From Limnoperna fortunei (lineage: Eukaryota; Mollusca; Bivalvia; Mytilida; Modiolidae), in contig OX104113.1 of assembly GCA_944474755.1 (NCBI GenBank), positions 70,487,917 to 70,551,916 of the forward strand: a DNA stretch of 64,000 bases, read 5' to 3'. Below the pieces are notes generated by a model. That model worked only from the letters and a program-made list of their open reading frames with translations. It was not told the DNA's origin and made no database searches. The translations under genes were made by a program, and so were the position numbers. Of this stretch, positions 24,128 through 36,321 are shown piece by piece. Within the stretch, counting starts at the first letter, position 1; every line of letters starts with the position of its first letter.

Positions 24128-24250
24128 GTTCCCAAATTCAAGATGATGAGTAATACCCAGCTCGTTACGGATGAAACAACGTAGTAATTCTTCAGTATCC
24201 TCATCCCTGCATGAACTAATACCTAGGCCAATGCCGAAACCATCACATTA

Positions 24251-25401
24251 AACTTTTTATTAATTATAACTATGCCAAAACAGTCAATATAGTATTAAAT
24301 TGATATTGGACTAGTTAATTCAGTTTCAGTATTGGACTGGTTCGGCAAAATATATCAGTTTTACTGGTATCTTAATTAAATATTATAATAGTAAATAAAC
24401 AAATTAAAAAAAAAAACAAAACAAAACACAAAAGAACTCGCGAATACATCAAAGAACTAACACTCAAAACATTCCAATAATAAACCCTGAATACCGGTGT
24501 TACCAGATATTCCGGAAAGGTGAGCATGTCCTTCTTTACTTGACGTGTTATCTGTGGTCTAAAGACAAGACAAGAACAGAAAAAAATACAAGACGAACAA
24601 GAGGAGAGACCTGGTCAGTTACCCCAAGATATCTGTCTTCATCTTTGTGCCCAGTGATATGTAAGGATCAACCAATTCACGAATACCATATTTTGACTAA
24701 TTGTAACACGATTGAAAACGATAGCGTGTTTAAGTAGCCTTGTAAAGTACAGTAAATGAAGTAACAAAAATAAATAAAAACAAATCTATGACTGACTAAT
24801 TGAATGTAAATTACTTTTTTAATATGTAATGTTTAATATTTACAACTGAACAAAGCGAACCAACTTGAGCATTTTCATTTGATGTACGATCATGTATTTT
24901 TAAAATATAAAATGAATTATAACCTGCAATCAACGTATTATTACATGGTGTCCAATTCAACCAAACCGGGTTTTTCTGTTTTACTTTATTATTATTATTT
25001 TTTAATTGCACATGTACATTTTGGGGGGTTAAAATATTAAAAATAACACAATTTTGTTACTGAAAATTTTTAAAGCATTTTTTAATCGCAGGATAAAAAC
25101 AAAATTAGTGCATTGTCGTAAAATATTCTATTATTGTTGTATTCGCATATCCCCTGTCCCTAAGCAATAAATTACAATTATATTGTATATATTTAAGTAA
25201 TTGAATCAAATAACTGCATCAGAAGAAGACCAATGTGTCCGTGACTTTGGATGTCTACAGATTACATCCACCGATTGTCCCACTTAACGAACTTTAACTG
25301 AACTAAATGATTTTATCATTAAATAAATATGGTAATGTATCGATGTAATAACTTTGATATCAATTATTGTGTAAAAAGGTCCGGACGAATAGACGGGCAT
25401 T
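24251..25401. other. No recognisable gene
   Basis: AT-rich flank of the LINE. Short ORFs at 24540 and 24811 have no recognisable features. Promoter sequence for the ORF at 25402 would lie here, but no TATA box is convincing. Confidence 0.4.
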
Positions 25402-25650
25402 ATGAAGCTGTCTGTAATATTAGTATGCGTCTTCATATTAAAACTACATGAAACAGACGGATCGTCGATATCTAGCTGTCCATCGTACGGATGTAGACCA
25501 TCTGGCACTTTCTCTGTATTGCTGAAGCTCCCATCTTTGCAGCCAAAGGTCATCTGGAATACAACATACGGACCAATTCCAAACTGTCTAGGATGTGTAG
25601 GGAATATTAACAACATTATATGTCCGTATCAAGGCCTAAGACTTAAGTAA
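25402..25650 (+). CDS. Small secreted Cys-rich protein, or first exon of the propeller gene
   Basis: The ORF encodes 82 aa starting MKLSVILVCVFILKL, a good signal peptide with likely cleavage near residue 20. The mature part has five Cys, including the pattern SIW/VIWNTT..IPNCLGCV, which is also present in the ORF at 42480. It may be a stand-alone gene. Both relatives end at similar lengths (82 and 83 aa) in short basic tails. Alternatively it is exon 1 of the propeller gene: a GTAAGA donor at 25647 overlaps its stop codon, and the phase-2 exit fits the acceptor before 36502. That second reading would imply a 10.9-kb intron full of repeats. I recognise no family; extracellular location is inferred. 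Confidence 0.5.
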   Translation: MKLSVILVCVFILKLHETDGSSISSCPSYGCRPSGTFSVLLKLPSLQPKVIWNTTYGPIPNCLGCVGNINNIICPYQGLRLK

Positions 25651-26642
25651 GATTCTATATTATTCCTTTCTGCATATTATCACACAGCAACTGCATATTA
25701 TCACACAGCAATAACTCGTGTTTGTTTGCTACATTTGTTTTCACTGATCGTCCAAACTCTCTGCATGAGTTACCTGCTAAATACAAAATCGTCAAAATTC
25801 TTTCAGGAAATAAGCTATAAAATACATTGTTGTCTAAATTTTCTTAATTAGTTTGCAACAAAAAATACCCGATCATCTAAATTTGCTAAAAAGGTTAATT
25901 GTGAAATACATATCGACTAAATTCTCTAAAACAAGTTACCGGTAAAATACCAATGGTGACATTTGTTTTGTAGAAACAATTTAACGATAACATAGACATA
26001 TTAAATTACTAATTTGTATAAGAAATAAACAGTCACCAACACTGACGCCAACAGAAATTTAATATGGTACACACAACAATATAACAAGGGTAAAAATTTC
26101 AGTAAATACGAACAAAGAATGTAAACACGTAGACGACTATTAGACGACTTCGGTGAACAGTTGCACAGTTTCCTAAAGTTGCAATCTTTTGTTACAATCA
26201 GGTGCCAGATAAGGGATTAGACTAAGTTAGTTCCTCACATGGACCCTTCACGTTAGCACATCACTGTTCATAGGCGAGGTCGCGCCCCACAGTCTACGAT
26301 AACAAAAATACGCCCTGAACTTGTTCTTATGTGATGCTTACATGTTAACCCGAACGTACCCACTCTTTATTTTAATTGAAGTATTTTAGAAAACTCTGAA
26401 CTCCAACAAAGAACACAAAACACCAACAAGCAAGGTGTTACATTTAACTCCTCTGCTAAATGGAAGGACCACAATAACACAATTTATTCCAAGGCCTGTT
26501 AGAATTAATATATTGATACAAATGAAATATAAATAAGATAGAAAATCCCTTGACAACTTATATATTGGATTCATTCGGTCTATCTTGGAGAATGTCCAAC
26601 TTAATGCAGAAGGAATTATTAAAGGGCTTGACGTCATAAAAA
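25651..26642. other. No recognisable gene
   Basis: AT-rich sequence, either intergenic or intron of the propeller locus. Nothing supported. Confidence 0.4.
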
Positions 26643-26850
26643 ATTTAGGGCACTTTTAGTTAAAACGGCGACACTGGATACGAAATGGGACGGCATAAGA
26701 AAGACGATGCAAAACGAAACCTGTGCTGTGTTGTGCGGGGGTGCAACGCCAACACTAAACATAAAATTTATGGAAAGGAGTCAAGTTTTATTCCGTTTTA
26801 TGACGTTCACATGATGTTAAAGACGGTACGTTGAGGAAAGTGCCCTAAAT
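26643..26850. mobile_element. Short inverted-repeat element carrying a THAP-like coding fragment
   Basis: Perfect 14-bp terminal inverted repeats ATTTAGGGCACTTT lie at 26643-26656 and 26837-26850. Between them a 50-codon ORF starting at 26684 reads MGRHKKDDAKRNLCCVVRGC and on to SSFIPFYDV, resembling the first zinc-ligand half of a THAP finger (C-x-V-x-G-C). THAP domains are the DNA-binding part of P-element transposases. The element could be a deletion derivative keeping both ends and the 5' coding tip. The THAP call is tentative because the downstream His/Cys ligands are missing. Confidence 0.5.
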
Positions 26851-29780
26851 AAAATCACGTGATACCATTACTCACGTGATATGATACATCTAACTACCTA
26901 TCTTGAAAACGACGTATTAAAATTGGTTACCGATAGTTAAAACAAAAATTGATTAAATTGGGCAACAGAGAACACAACCTTATCTTGTGTTTTCGCAACA
27001 CAAGTTGATGTTCTGAATTGGAGTAAAATGGAAGCCGAATCACATAGATCACAGAAATCAATTATTAAGCTTTAATTTAAAACGAAAATAGTTGCTTTGT
27101 TATTTCTCTAGTGCTTGATGTCAATCTAGGTCTATCTATTGTTTATTTTATTATTTTAATAATTACGTATATATGAAACACTACACAGTCAGATTTCAGG
27201 TGAAACTATAACAATAGAATCGGAGCTCTCTATTATACAAGGTACAAAAGTTATGTACCCGTGTTTATTCGGTTGCCATGCAAATTAAGTTATTTAGCGC
27301 ATTAACTGGCAAAAGTTTTCGTTTACTATTTATTCGTTTTAAAATTAAAGACAACTTTGCAAAGTTTCAAGAACAACGGATATTTAATACCTCTGTTTTG
27401 ATCAGAAAAAAATGAAAAACAGGGGGTGTATTCTAAAGTGCTGCAAAAAATGCACCAATTTTAATTTCGATGAAAAAAATTCAATAGATTTCTGAAATAT
27501 TAATCTTTCACATGTGCAAATTTTGACTAGTGACGACCTTTCGTTTTGGAGAAAAAAAATTTCAAAGTCGAGCATTATTTCTGTTGCTGTTCATTCATGT
27601 GTGATAATTTTCGGTGTGTATGTATATGTAACAGATAAACCATGAGATAAACAAGGGGAGTGTGATTTGCCATCGGGTTATGGCTCGTTTTAGTGCGGTA
27701 CATTTTATTTTAAAGGCGTTTAAATCTGAAAACAAATAGAGTAAAAAATAATGACAATAATATCTATTTTTTTAAATGAAGCAACACACAAAAATAAGCG
27801 TTTTTTTCGCAAAACACAGTAGCATTCGTCACATTCCGTGCGAGGGTACGATTATTCGCTCTAGTTCTCTATCACTAAAATTTATTGAAATATCAGCCCC
27901 TTCAAGCCACGGATCGTTCCCTCTTTTTCGATCTAAATTGGTTTCTATTTCACGATGATTGTGTTGAAAATATTTTAGCAGTTTAATTTCTATAACAACC
28001 GAACATTTCATTGAACGTTTTTATAACATTTTAAATCTGCCGTGTCTTGTACGTATCTTAAATGCGTCAAGTAAGAATTATTATAAACAATGACTTGTGT
28101 AAATAGCTAATATGTTGGTAGAAAGAGTATTATTTTATTTTTTAAAAAATTCTTCAAATAGGTCGATAAAATAATTGTTCGCATAAATGGCACAGAACAG
28201 CGATCCATGTGTGACTAATACTTAATGTTACATATTTACGTTCACGTGGGGACACCAAGACAGAAAAAATCACACTAGAAGACCAACATATTATGTGCGA
28301 AACGTGGCACGGACTTAATAAGTCGCAAGTTCGCAAGAAAAAACCTTTCAAAATGATCTAAATTTTAAAAAAGAAATTCAATTCACACTGACGTAAGTGA
28401 TTTGCTCCTTGCTGTATATTTCTTTAATAAATATGAACGCCCCCCCCCCCTTTCGTAAAACAAACCAGAAAATAAACGTCCAACAAACACATATAAATGT
28501 AATTTGTACATACAATATTTGTTCAAATCCATTTTTAATGTTTTAAATGCGAGGGTTTTTTGAATTCGTGACATTTAACATTCCGAATTTGCATGGTTAT
28601 GGCGGGGGAGGGGTGCTAAAAATAATGAAATGAAGAGTCCAAAATAACATTGCAAAATCTGCTGCTCCTTCCATCATGAATCTTCCACAAGTATTTGTGT
28701 ATGGTGTTTTATCAAAACTTTCCCCATTATGCTCTACTTGAATGAATTGGATCAGATTATTTTGTGCATGCACTTTTTTCAGATTTTATCAATCAAGATT
28801 GTAAAAAAAATATGAGACAATTACTTGCATTTTATATTTTATCTTCTATTTTCAGTCATTGACATTTGGTTGTTTGGTGGCTACAAAAAATTATCTGACT
28901 GTATACTAGACACCATAAGATAAGGATGATTCAGACCAACTTTGCTTAACGTTGGCAAAAAAGGGTTTCCGAGTAGATTTTTTAAACAAAAGCACACGAA
29001 GTGAATTTTAAACATAGTCAATTGATTCAAAAATTTAAATTCACCGTTATAAAATGTGGGTTCTAAAACCTATGGGTTTTTCATCGAACCATAGAATGAC
29101 CAGGCCAATGAACAATACTGTAAGACAATGGCACATTAAAGGTTGGAGGAATAACTTAATTAACACACATTTAAGAAGAAAGTTTATTAAGAACCTTGCA
29201 AATCTGTTCAAATTTTTAATTTTGGAAATCACAATCTTTATCGTGCATAAGACCGTCTCATGAATATGCATTCTCAAGCGCATTCAATACGTCAGTAAAG
29301 TATTAAAGATGATTGGAAGAGCTGGTACAAGTGGTTTCCATACAACCATGGCTAGTTAGGCTTGCGCATGATGACGCCTTCTAATATAAACCATCTCCAG
29401 ACATTGATAGTACAATTGCAAGTTACCTACATACAGAGCATCTTTAAAAAAAAAATAGATTTTCAATTAGTAAACACAGTAAAGGACAATTTCAGAATCT
29501 GAAAATTAAAAAAATGTAACCTGACAATGAAATTTTTCCTAAATATTTATATGAATATAATTTGGGAATGCAAAGTATTCTAAAGGTATCAGTAATAGCC
29601 TAAATAAGATTTTGTAAAAAAACATTTTTAGCGTACACGGCCTGCCATACCACAATCAATTACCGGACGTGAATCACTTGACCGAATATAATATCATTAA
29701 AGAAAATCAGTGGCTTCCGTCAAAATTATTCTGCTATAGATAATATTTTTGCTATTTTTTCTCTATTCCAAATTCTAAAA
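26851..29780. other. No recognisable gene
   Basis: AT-rich sequence with a poly-C run (28441-28450). Scattered ORFs up to 78 codons show no motif and lack conserved features. Confidence 0.4.
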
Positions 29781-29799
29781 TCAAAAAAGAAAACGATGT

Positions 29800-31430
29800 T
29801 TTCGAGAAAGCCTTCGATACAGTATGGCGAGATGGCTTGTTTCATAAGTTGTTACTTAACAATATAAATGGCAAGTTTTATAATGTTATATTTAATATGT
29901 ATTCACAAATAAAGTCTTGTATATCATTAAACAATAATACGTCAGAATATTTTAACTACGAACTGGGCATACGACAAGGTGAAAGTTTGTCCCCGTTTTT
30001 TGTTCTCAATGTTTTTAAATGACTTGGAAGACTTTCTGATTACAAAAAATATCGCTGGCTTGAGCAGTGTTACAAATGATATAGAAAATGAACTTAATGT
30101 ATATCTGATGACTTTTCTTTTACTGTATGCTGATGATACTACTTTAATAGCTGATTGGGTAATCCAAAAACAAATCTTAAATTCTTTTATCAAAATACCG
30201 AAATAGAAATAGTGGAAAAATTTAATTACTTAGGGGTTATTTTTACAAAAACCTGTAATTTTGATTCTACCAAGAAACTTGTAGCAGATAAAGCATTGAA
30301 GGCTATGTACGAAGTTCTTAAGTTGGGACGATTATTTAAATTATCAGTAAAAATTCTCCTAGATTTGTTTGATACAATGGTTAAACCTATTCTTCTTTAT
30401 GGCTGTGAAATTTGGGGCTTCGGTAATAACGAATCGTTAGAAAGAGTTCACTTAAAATTTTGTAAACTTTTGTTGAATTTAAAGTCTTCAACACCAAATT
30501 ATATGATTTATGGGGAACTTGGTAGACTTCCTATTGCTATTGATATTAAGATACGGATGGTATCTTACTGGTCCAAACTTGTAAATGGCAAACAATCCAA
30601 ATTGTCTTCAATACTCTATCGTCTTACTCGGCAATCGAACGAAAACTATAGTATACAATATTCTTGGTTTAACTGTGTTAAAACAATTTTAAATAATTGT
30701 GGTTTTTCACTAATATGGGATTCAGTACAATTCTTCGATAATGAGTGGCTAAAATACATAGTAAAACAAAGGTTAACAGACCAGTTTGCGCAAAATTGGA
30801 ATTCGGTTGTGTTTCATTCAACAAAATCAATAAATTATAGAATTTTCAAAACAAAATTGGAATTCGAAATTATTTCAATGTCTTGAACTTCTCGGAAGCT
30901 ATAAAACTATGCAGATTTAGGACAACAAATCATCATTTACCAATAGAAACTGGAAGATGGAAAAATATTGAAAGAGAAAATCGTCTTTGTCATTTATGTA
31001 ACTGTAACAAATTAGGAGATGAATACCATTACATGTTTGAATGCACTGCTTTAACAGAACAACGTAAAAAATTCGTCCCAAATTATTATGTGAAAAACCA
31101 CAATGTTTATAAGTACTCAGAATTAATGTCCAGTAACAGAAAATCTCTGCTAAGAAATCTTTGCAGGTTTATTAATATTATTAATGCTCATGTTAGCGCC
31201 CCTGGCTTACCTGTTGTGTAAGCATAACCTTATTATTGTTTGTATACATTGTATAAAGCCTGTTATTTTGTTTGTTTATTTGTTACCTTCTCTGTACCAA
31301 TTGTATTATTGGCTGTGTGAGAATGAACTATATATAAACCGTTACAATCGCGTCTTAGAATATCATAGTACCGTTACAATACTTTTAGACTTGTCTCCCT
31401 TAATTACTTGACAACGGACACATTTAAGTG
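29800..31430 (+). mobile_element. LINE fragment, same family as the 20-24 kb element
   Basis: 5'-truncated: the copy begins inside the reverse transcriptase (KAFDTVWRDGLFHKLL) and runs to the C-terminal Cys/His motif. Motifs in order are IRQGESLSPFF, LLYADDTTLIADW, FNYLGVIF, YGCEIWGFG, YMIYGELGRLPIAID, LPIETGRW and RLCHLCNCNKLGDEYHYMFEC. A deletion after YADD removes about 40 residues. Frame changes occur near 30005, 30165 and 30885. The 3' end is near 31.4 kb and is not sharply defined. Confidence 0.85.
30155..31221 (+). pseudogene. LINE ORF2 C-terminal half (thumb and CCHC-like domain)
   Basis: Two long open stretches, 30155-30886 and 30883-31221, are in different frames and together encode the post-polymerase region. 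The second contains ETGRWKNIERENRLCHLCNC then HYMFEC, a zinc-knuckle-like arrangement. The segment is better preserved than the matching part at 20.1-21.0 kb, so this copy is younger or less decayed. Confidence 0.8.
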
Positions 31431-31693
31431 CTGCGATTTTTTGCACCACGTTAAAATTACTTCAAACAAACTTAAATCAAATCTATATATTATTACCTTT
31501 GTCCCATTATAGAAGATCCGATTTGTGACTACATCGGGAACAGTGTTTTAAAAATTTTCAAAGGTCTACCAAGATTTTCTAAAGTTGTTCCTTTGACGAT
31601 GAAAATAGTCTATAGCTACATTTTTAGATGGACTGTAATTTTCTGCTGTAATTGATCGAGGAGGAAGCAATCGCGTCTTAGAATATCATAGTA
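31345..31693. repeat. 26-bp direct repeat flanking ~300 bp
   Basis: A segment starting CAATCGCGTCTTAGAATATC and ending ATAGTA is identical at 31345-31370 and 31668-31693. It lies at the 3' margin of the LINE fragment. Either it is an internal duplication or it marks the ends of an inserted segment. No coding sequence lies between. Confidence 0.7.
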
Positions 31694-32360
31694 TTGTGTA
31701 TTCTTGAGTTGAACTGTATTAGCAGTGTACATGTTTCAAGTCCAGACAAAAACTTCGCGTCAGTACGAAAATGGCGGTCTTTCCAAGTGACTGCATCTCA
31801 TGAATATTTTGAAGGGAGATAATTCGATGTCAACACAAATCGGACTGTACAAAGATCTTCATAAAATTAATTCCATGAAATCCATATATTAACAAAAATT
31901 GCTAAAATCGTTTATACATACAGTTTAACTTTTGTCGGCAATTTGGGAATCGGCTAACTGGATTCGGCAATTTGGGAATCGGCAATCTGGGATGATACCG
32001 ACGAAACACCCGAATATCTCTTGAATGAAATCTTACTATTTATAAACAACTTCCCAAATTACAATTTGAGAAGTAAAGTCATTCTTTCAAATCTCCAACT
32101 TGTCGCACATCATCTTCCAAAAAGATTTTTTATATCCCAATGTACTAGAATAATGGAAAAAACTTGATGGTAATCATAACTGATCATAACTTGCAGAGTA
32201 GAGCAATGTTTAAAAAAGAATAAGGAAAAATATCCCTTTCCATCCCCCACTTTTATTATGGGTTAAGAAGGCATAATATTATACTCTACCAGTTGCGCAA
32301 TCTAGCCAGTAATCTAAACCATCACAAATTTTTATCCCATCTGTCAGACAGCTCTCAGTG

Positions 32361-32720
32361 TACGGAAGCCGTAAGGGGACATGAAAAATTAGAAGAATTT
32401 TTTTTTAAATTCTAACGAAAAAACAAAATTGTTATATCGAGATCTCGATAAAACCGTCTATCGTTAACTTCAGGAAAACAATACTGTTATATCGTGATCT
32501 CAATATAAAGATTTCGTTATCTCGAGAAAACGAAATTGTTATATCGAGATCTCGATAAAACAAGTCGAGAAAACGATATTTTTATATCGTGATCTCGATA
32601 TATTGATATCGTTATCTCGAGCAAACGATACTGTTATCTCGAGATAACAATATCTTTTTCTCGAGATAACAATGTCGTTTTCTCGAGATAACGATATATT
32701 GTCCCCTTACGGCTTCCGTA
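32361..32720. mobile_element. Palindrome-rich inverted-repeat element (MITE) with target duplication
   Basis: Perfect 21-bp terminal inverted repeats lie at 32361-32381 and 32700-32720 (TACGGAAGCCGTAAGGGGAC...). They are flanked by a direct repeat CTCAGTG (32354-32360 and 32721-32727), 7 bp, or 8 if the shared terminal base is counted. The interior is built of repeated self-complementary blocks such as ATATCGAGATCTCGATA and TTATCTCGAGATAAC. No coding capacity. The target-site length is compatible with a hAT-like element, which is an inference. Confidence 0.85.
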
Positions 32721-33768
32721 CTCAGTGTTTATGTGGGGATAATATTGAAGACAATTTTAATTATTTTTATGTCTGTTCATTATTTATTAGACGAAGATAT
32801 AACTTATTTTTTAAATAATGAAGATTCGCAGATATTCTTAACATCAATGTTCTACTTATGGACTCCCTAATATATCTCAAGATGATAACTTAGAAATCAA
32901 CAATGCAGTACTTCATACAAGAAACAAAAAAGATTAGAAAAATAACATACCTTCAATACTATAAATATTGTTTGAATGGACTTGTTTATTTATTTATTAC
33001 TTTCTCTATTTCTTAAATACAATTTAGGTATTTAAATATACAATTGATAAAATTCACTTATAATAATAAAAATGTATATATATATAATACTGGTTTTTTA
33101 AACAATTGCTGTTAAGATTTTTAATATTGACGACTTTGGGTCGGTTTACGCCAATAAACCATGAACCCATACAAAGTCGTCTATCTACAATAAACTAACC
33201 AACAATTGAAAACTATTTTTATATTTTAAATTCAATACTATGAAAAGAATTAACAAAAACTATATTTTACAAGTAGTAAAATAATATTTGCAATTCACAA
33301 TTTTTAGTGTCGTCACTTGTTGATTGCGGAAGAATCAGTCACGTGATGAAATACCTGTCATACGAAATGGACAATGTTGCTCTTTTAGTATTTAAAGGAA
33401 ATTAAAATATTTTATTTTGCACTGTCTATAAATTGTATCAACCTTGATGACCACTGTTCTTTATGGGAGAACACCTATATAGGCTGTGCCTGTTGTGTAA
33501 TCCCCGTGATTATTTTATGTATCGATGCATTTTCGATAAAACCTTTTAAATTGAATTGATGTCTGCATTAACCAAAGGTTCTCTCCAAAAACTCCGGCAC
33601 TCTATGCCAATAATGCTCGTTGCTGTTAAAGAGCTAAAAATTGCTGAATACAAATTGCAACCTAAAATATAATTCAATTAATAAAAAATTATGATATATT
33701 TATAATTAGAACATTACTACATATTAAAGATAGAGAGAGGAGTAAATATACAGTATACTTAAATATTT

Positions 33769-36125
33769 AATCCGACAGGTTGCAGCCTTCTTTAATCCGA
33801 CAGGTTACAGCCTTCTTTAATCCAACAGGTTACAGCCTTTTTTAATCCGACCTGTATACAGCCTTCTTTAATCCATCATACAGCTACAGCATTACAGCCT
33901 TCTTTAATCAGACAGGTATACAGACTTCTTTAATCCGACAAGTAAACAGCCTTCTTTGATCCGACAAGTAAACAGCCTTCTTTGATCCGACAGGTATAGT
34001 CTTCTTTAATCCGACAGATATGCAGTCTTCTTTAATCCATCCGAAAGGTATACAGCCTTCTTATGTTTCACGGGTAAACCGTATTCTTTAATCCGACAGG
34101 TAAATAGCCTTCTTTAATCCGACAGGTATACATTCTTCATTAATTGGACAAGTATACAACACATCCGAGAGGTTACAGCCTTCTTTAGTTTGACAGGATA
34201 CAGCTTCTTTAATCCGACATGTATACAAACGTCCGTAATCCGATAGATCTTCTTAAATTTTACAGGTATACAGCATAATTTCATCCGACAGGTATACAGC
34301 CGCATTTAATTTGACAGTTTAACAATCGATTTTCGACCGACAGGAATATAATCTTTATAAAACAGACAGGTATAAAGCTCATTAATCCGACATGTATCCA
34401 GCCTTCTTTTAATCAGACAAGTATATGTCCTTCTTTAGTTTGACAGGTATACAACCTTTTTTAATCCGACAGGTATACAGCCTTCGTTAGTTTGACAGGT
34501 ATACAGCCTTCTTTAGTTTAACAGATATACAGCCTTCTTTAGTTTGACAGGTATACAACCTTCGTTAGTTTGACAGGTATACAGCCTTCTTTAGTTTGAC
34601 AGGTATACAGCCTTCGTTAGTTTGACAAGTATACAGCCTTCTTTAGTTTGACAGGTATACATCCTTCTTTAGTTTGACAGGTATACAGCCTTCGTTAGTT
34701 TGACAGATATACAGCCTTCTTTAGTTTGACAAGTATACATCCTTCTTTAGTTTGACAGGTATACAGCCTTCGTTAGTTTGACAGGTATACATCCTTCTTA
34801 ATTTGACAGGTATACAGCCTTCGTTAGTTTGACAGGTATACAGCCATCGTTAGTTTAACAGATATACAGCCTTCGTTAGTTTGACGGTTATACAGCCCTC
34901 TTTAGTTTGACAGACTACGGCCTTCGTTAGCTTGACATGTATACAGCCTTCTTCAGTTTAACAGGTATACGACATTCTTTAGTTTGACAGGTATACAGCC
35001 CTCTTTAGTTTGACAAGTAAACAGCCTTCGTTAATTTAACAGATATACAGCCCTCTTTTATTTGACAAGTAAACAGCCTTCGTTAACTTGACAGGTATAC
35101 AGCCTTCTTTAGTTTGACAGGTATACAACCTTCTTTAGTTTAACAGGTATACAGCCTTCGTTAGTTTGACAGGTATACAGCCTTCTTTAGTTTGACAGGT
35201 ATACAGCCTTCGTTAGTTTGACAGGTATACAGCCTTCGTTAGTTTGACAGGTATACAGCCTTCGTTAGTTTGACAGGTATACAGCCTTCTTTAGTTTGAC
35301 AGGTATAAAGCCTTCTTTAGTTTGACAGGTATACAACCTTTTTTAATCCGACAGGTATACAGCCTTCGTTAGTTTGACAGGTATACAGCCTTCTTTAGTT
35401 TAACAGATATACAGCCTTCTTTAGTTTGACAGGTATACAGCCTTCGTTAGTTTGACAGGTATACAGCCTTCTTTAGTTTGACAGGTATACAGCCTTCGTT
35501 AGTTTGACAAGTATACAGCCTTCTTTAGTTTAACAGGTATACATCCTTCTTTAGTTTGACAGGTATACAGCCTTCGTTAGTTTGACAGATATACAGCCTT
35601 CCTTAGTTTGACAAGTATACATCCTTCTTTAGTTTGACAGGTATACAGCCTTCGTTAGGTTGACAGGTATACAGCCCTCTTTAGTTTAACAGGTATACAG
35701 CCTTCTTTAGTTTGACAGGTATACAGCCTTCGTTAGTTTGACAGGTATACAGCCTTCTTTAGTTTGACAGGTATACAGCCTTCTTTAGTGTGACAGGTAT
35801 ACAGCCTTCTTTAGTTTAACAGGTATACAGCCTTCGTTAGTTTGACAGGTATACAGCCTTCTTTAGTTTGACAGGTATACAGCCTTCGTTAGTTTGACAG
35901 GTATACATCCTTCTTTAGTTTAACAGGTATACAGCCTTCGTTAGTTTGACAGGTATACAGCCTTCTTTAGTTTGACAGATATACAGCCTTCTTTAGTTTG
36001 ACAGGTATACAGCCTTCGTTAGTTTGACATGTATACAGCCTTCTTTAGTTTGACAGATATACAGCCTTCTTTAGTTTGACCGGTATACAGCCTTCGTAAA
36101 TCCTTCAAGTATGCAGCCTGTTATA
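33769..36125. repeat. 26-bp minisatellite, ~2.35 kb, about 90 units
   Basis: The unit is GTTTGACAGGTATACAGCCT followed by TC(T/G)TTA. The left edge and a few internal units use ATCCGACAGG in place of GTTTGACAGG and are diverged. The centre is nearly homogeneous and alternates TTCTTTA and TTCGTTA units. It ends ~200 bp before the signal-peptide exon at 36322. Confidence 0.97.
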
Positions 36126-36321
36126 TGGCAGGCATACAAACGTCTTTAATCTGACAGGTATGCAGTCTTCTTTAATTAAACAGGCAACCACCCTTCCTTA
36201 AGCCGGCAAGTATGCAATCTTATACATTATTCTACTTTGATATGGTTAATACCTGGATTTATCAACCCTGAAAAAATTATATCCACCGAGCCGCGCCTGA
36301 TAAATGTAGTTGTAGTTTCTA

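Larger units (their letters stand above)
20060..24250 (-). mobile_element. LINE (CR1/Jockey-type non-LTR retrotransposon), nearly full length, inactivated
   Basis: Minus-strand element reading from ~24250 to ~20060. The parts are in the expected order: ORF1; apurinic-type endonuclease (NVCGLKTRL start, then PPENSKY, AGDFNEKTG, DSSVVDYLI); reverse transcriptase fingers (DEWLNG, AQAGFRKGYSTIDNI) and palm (FIDFKSAFDTVWR, GVKQGENLSPFLFSLF, YADDTALL); thumb (GELGRLPMEI); and a C-terminal Cys/His motif (ETGRW...CQLC...HYIF). Frameshifts, stops and a (TA)n expansion break it. The exact ends are not defined and no target duplication was found. Clade placement is approximate. Confidence 0.85.

Noticed and set aside
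28441..28450. Poly-C run as a regulatory or quadruplex signal
   Set aside because: A single homopolymer run with no further C-tracts nearby; too little to support a claim.
33769..36125. CRISPR-like array
   Set aside because: The 26-bp units are contiguous with no unique spacers, and the genome is eukaryotic; it is a minisatellite.
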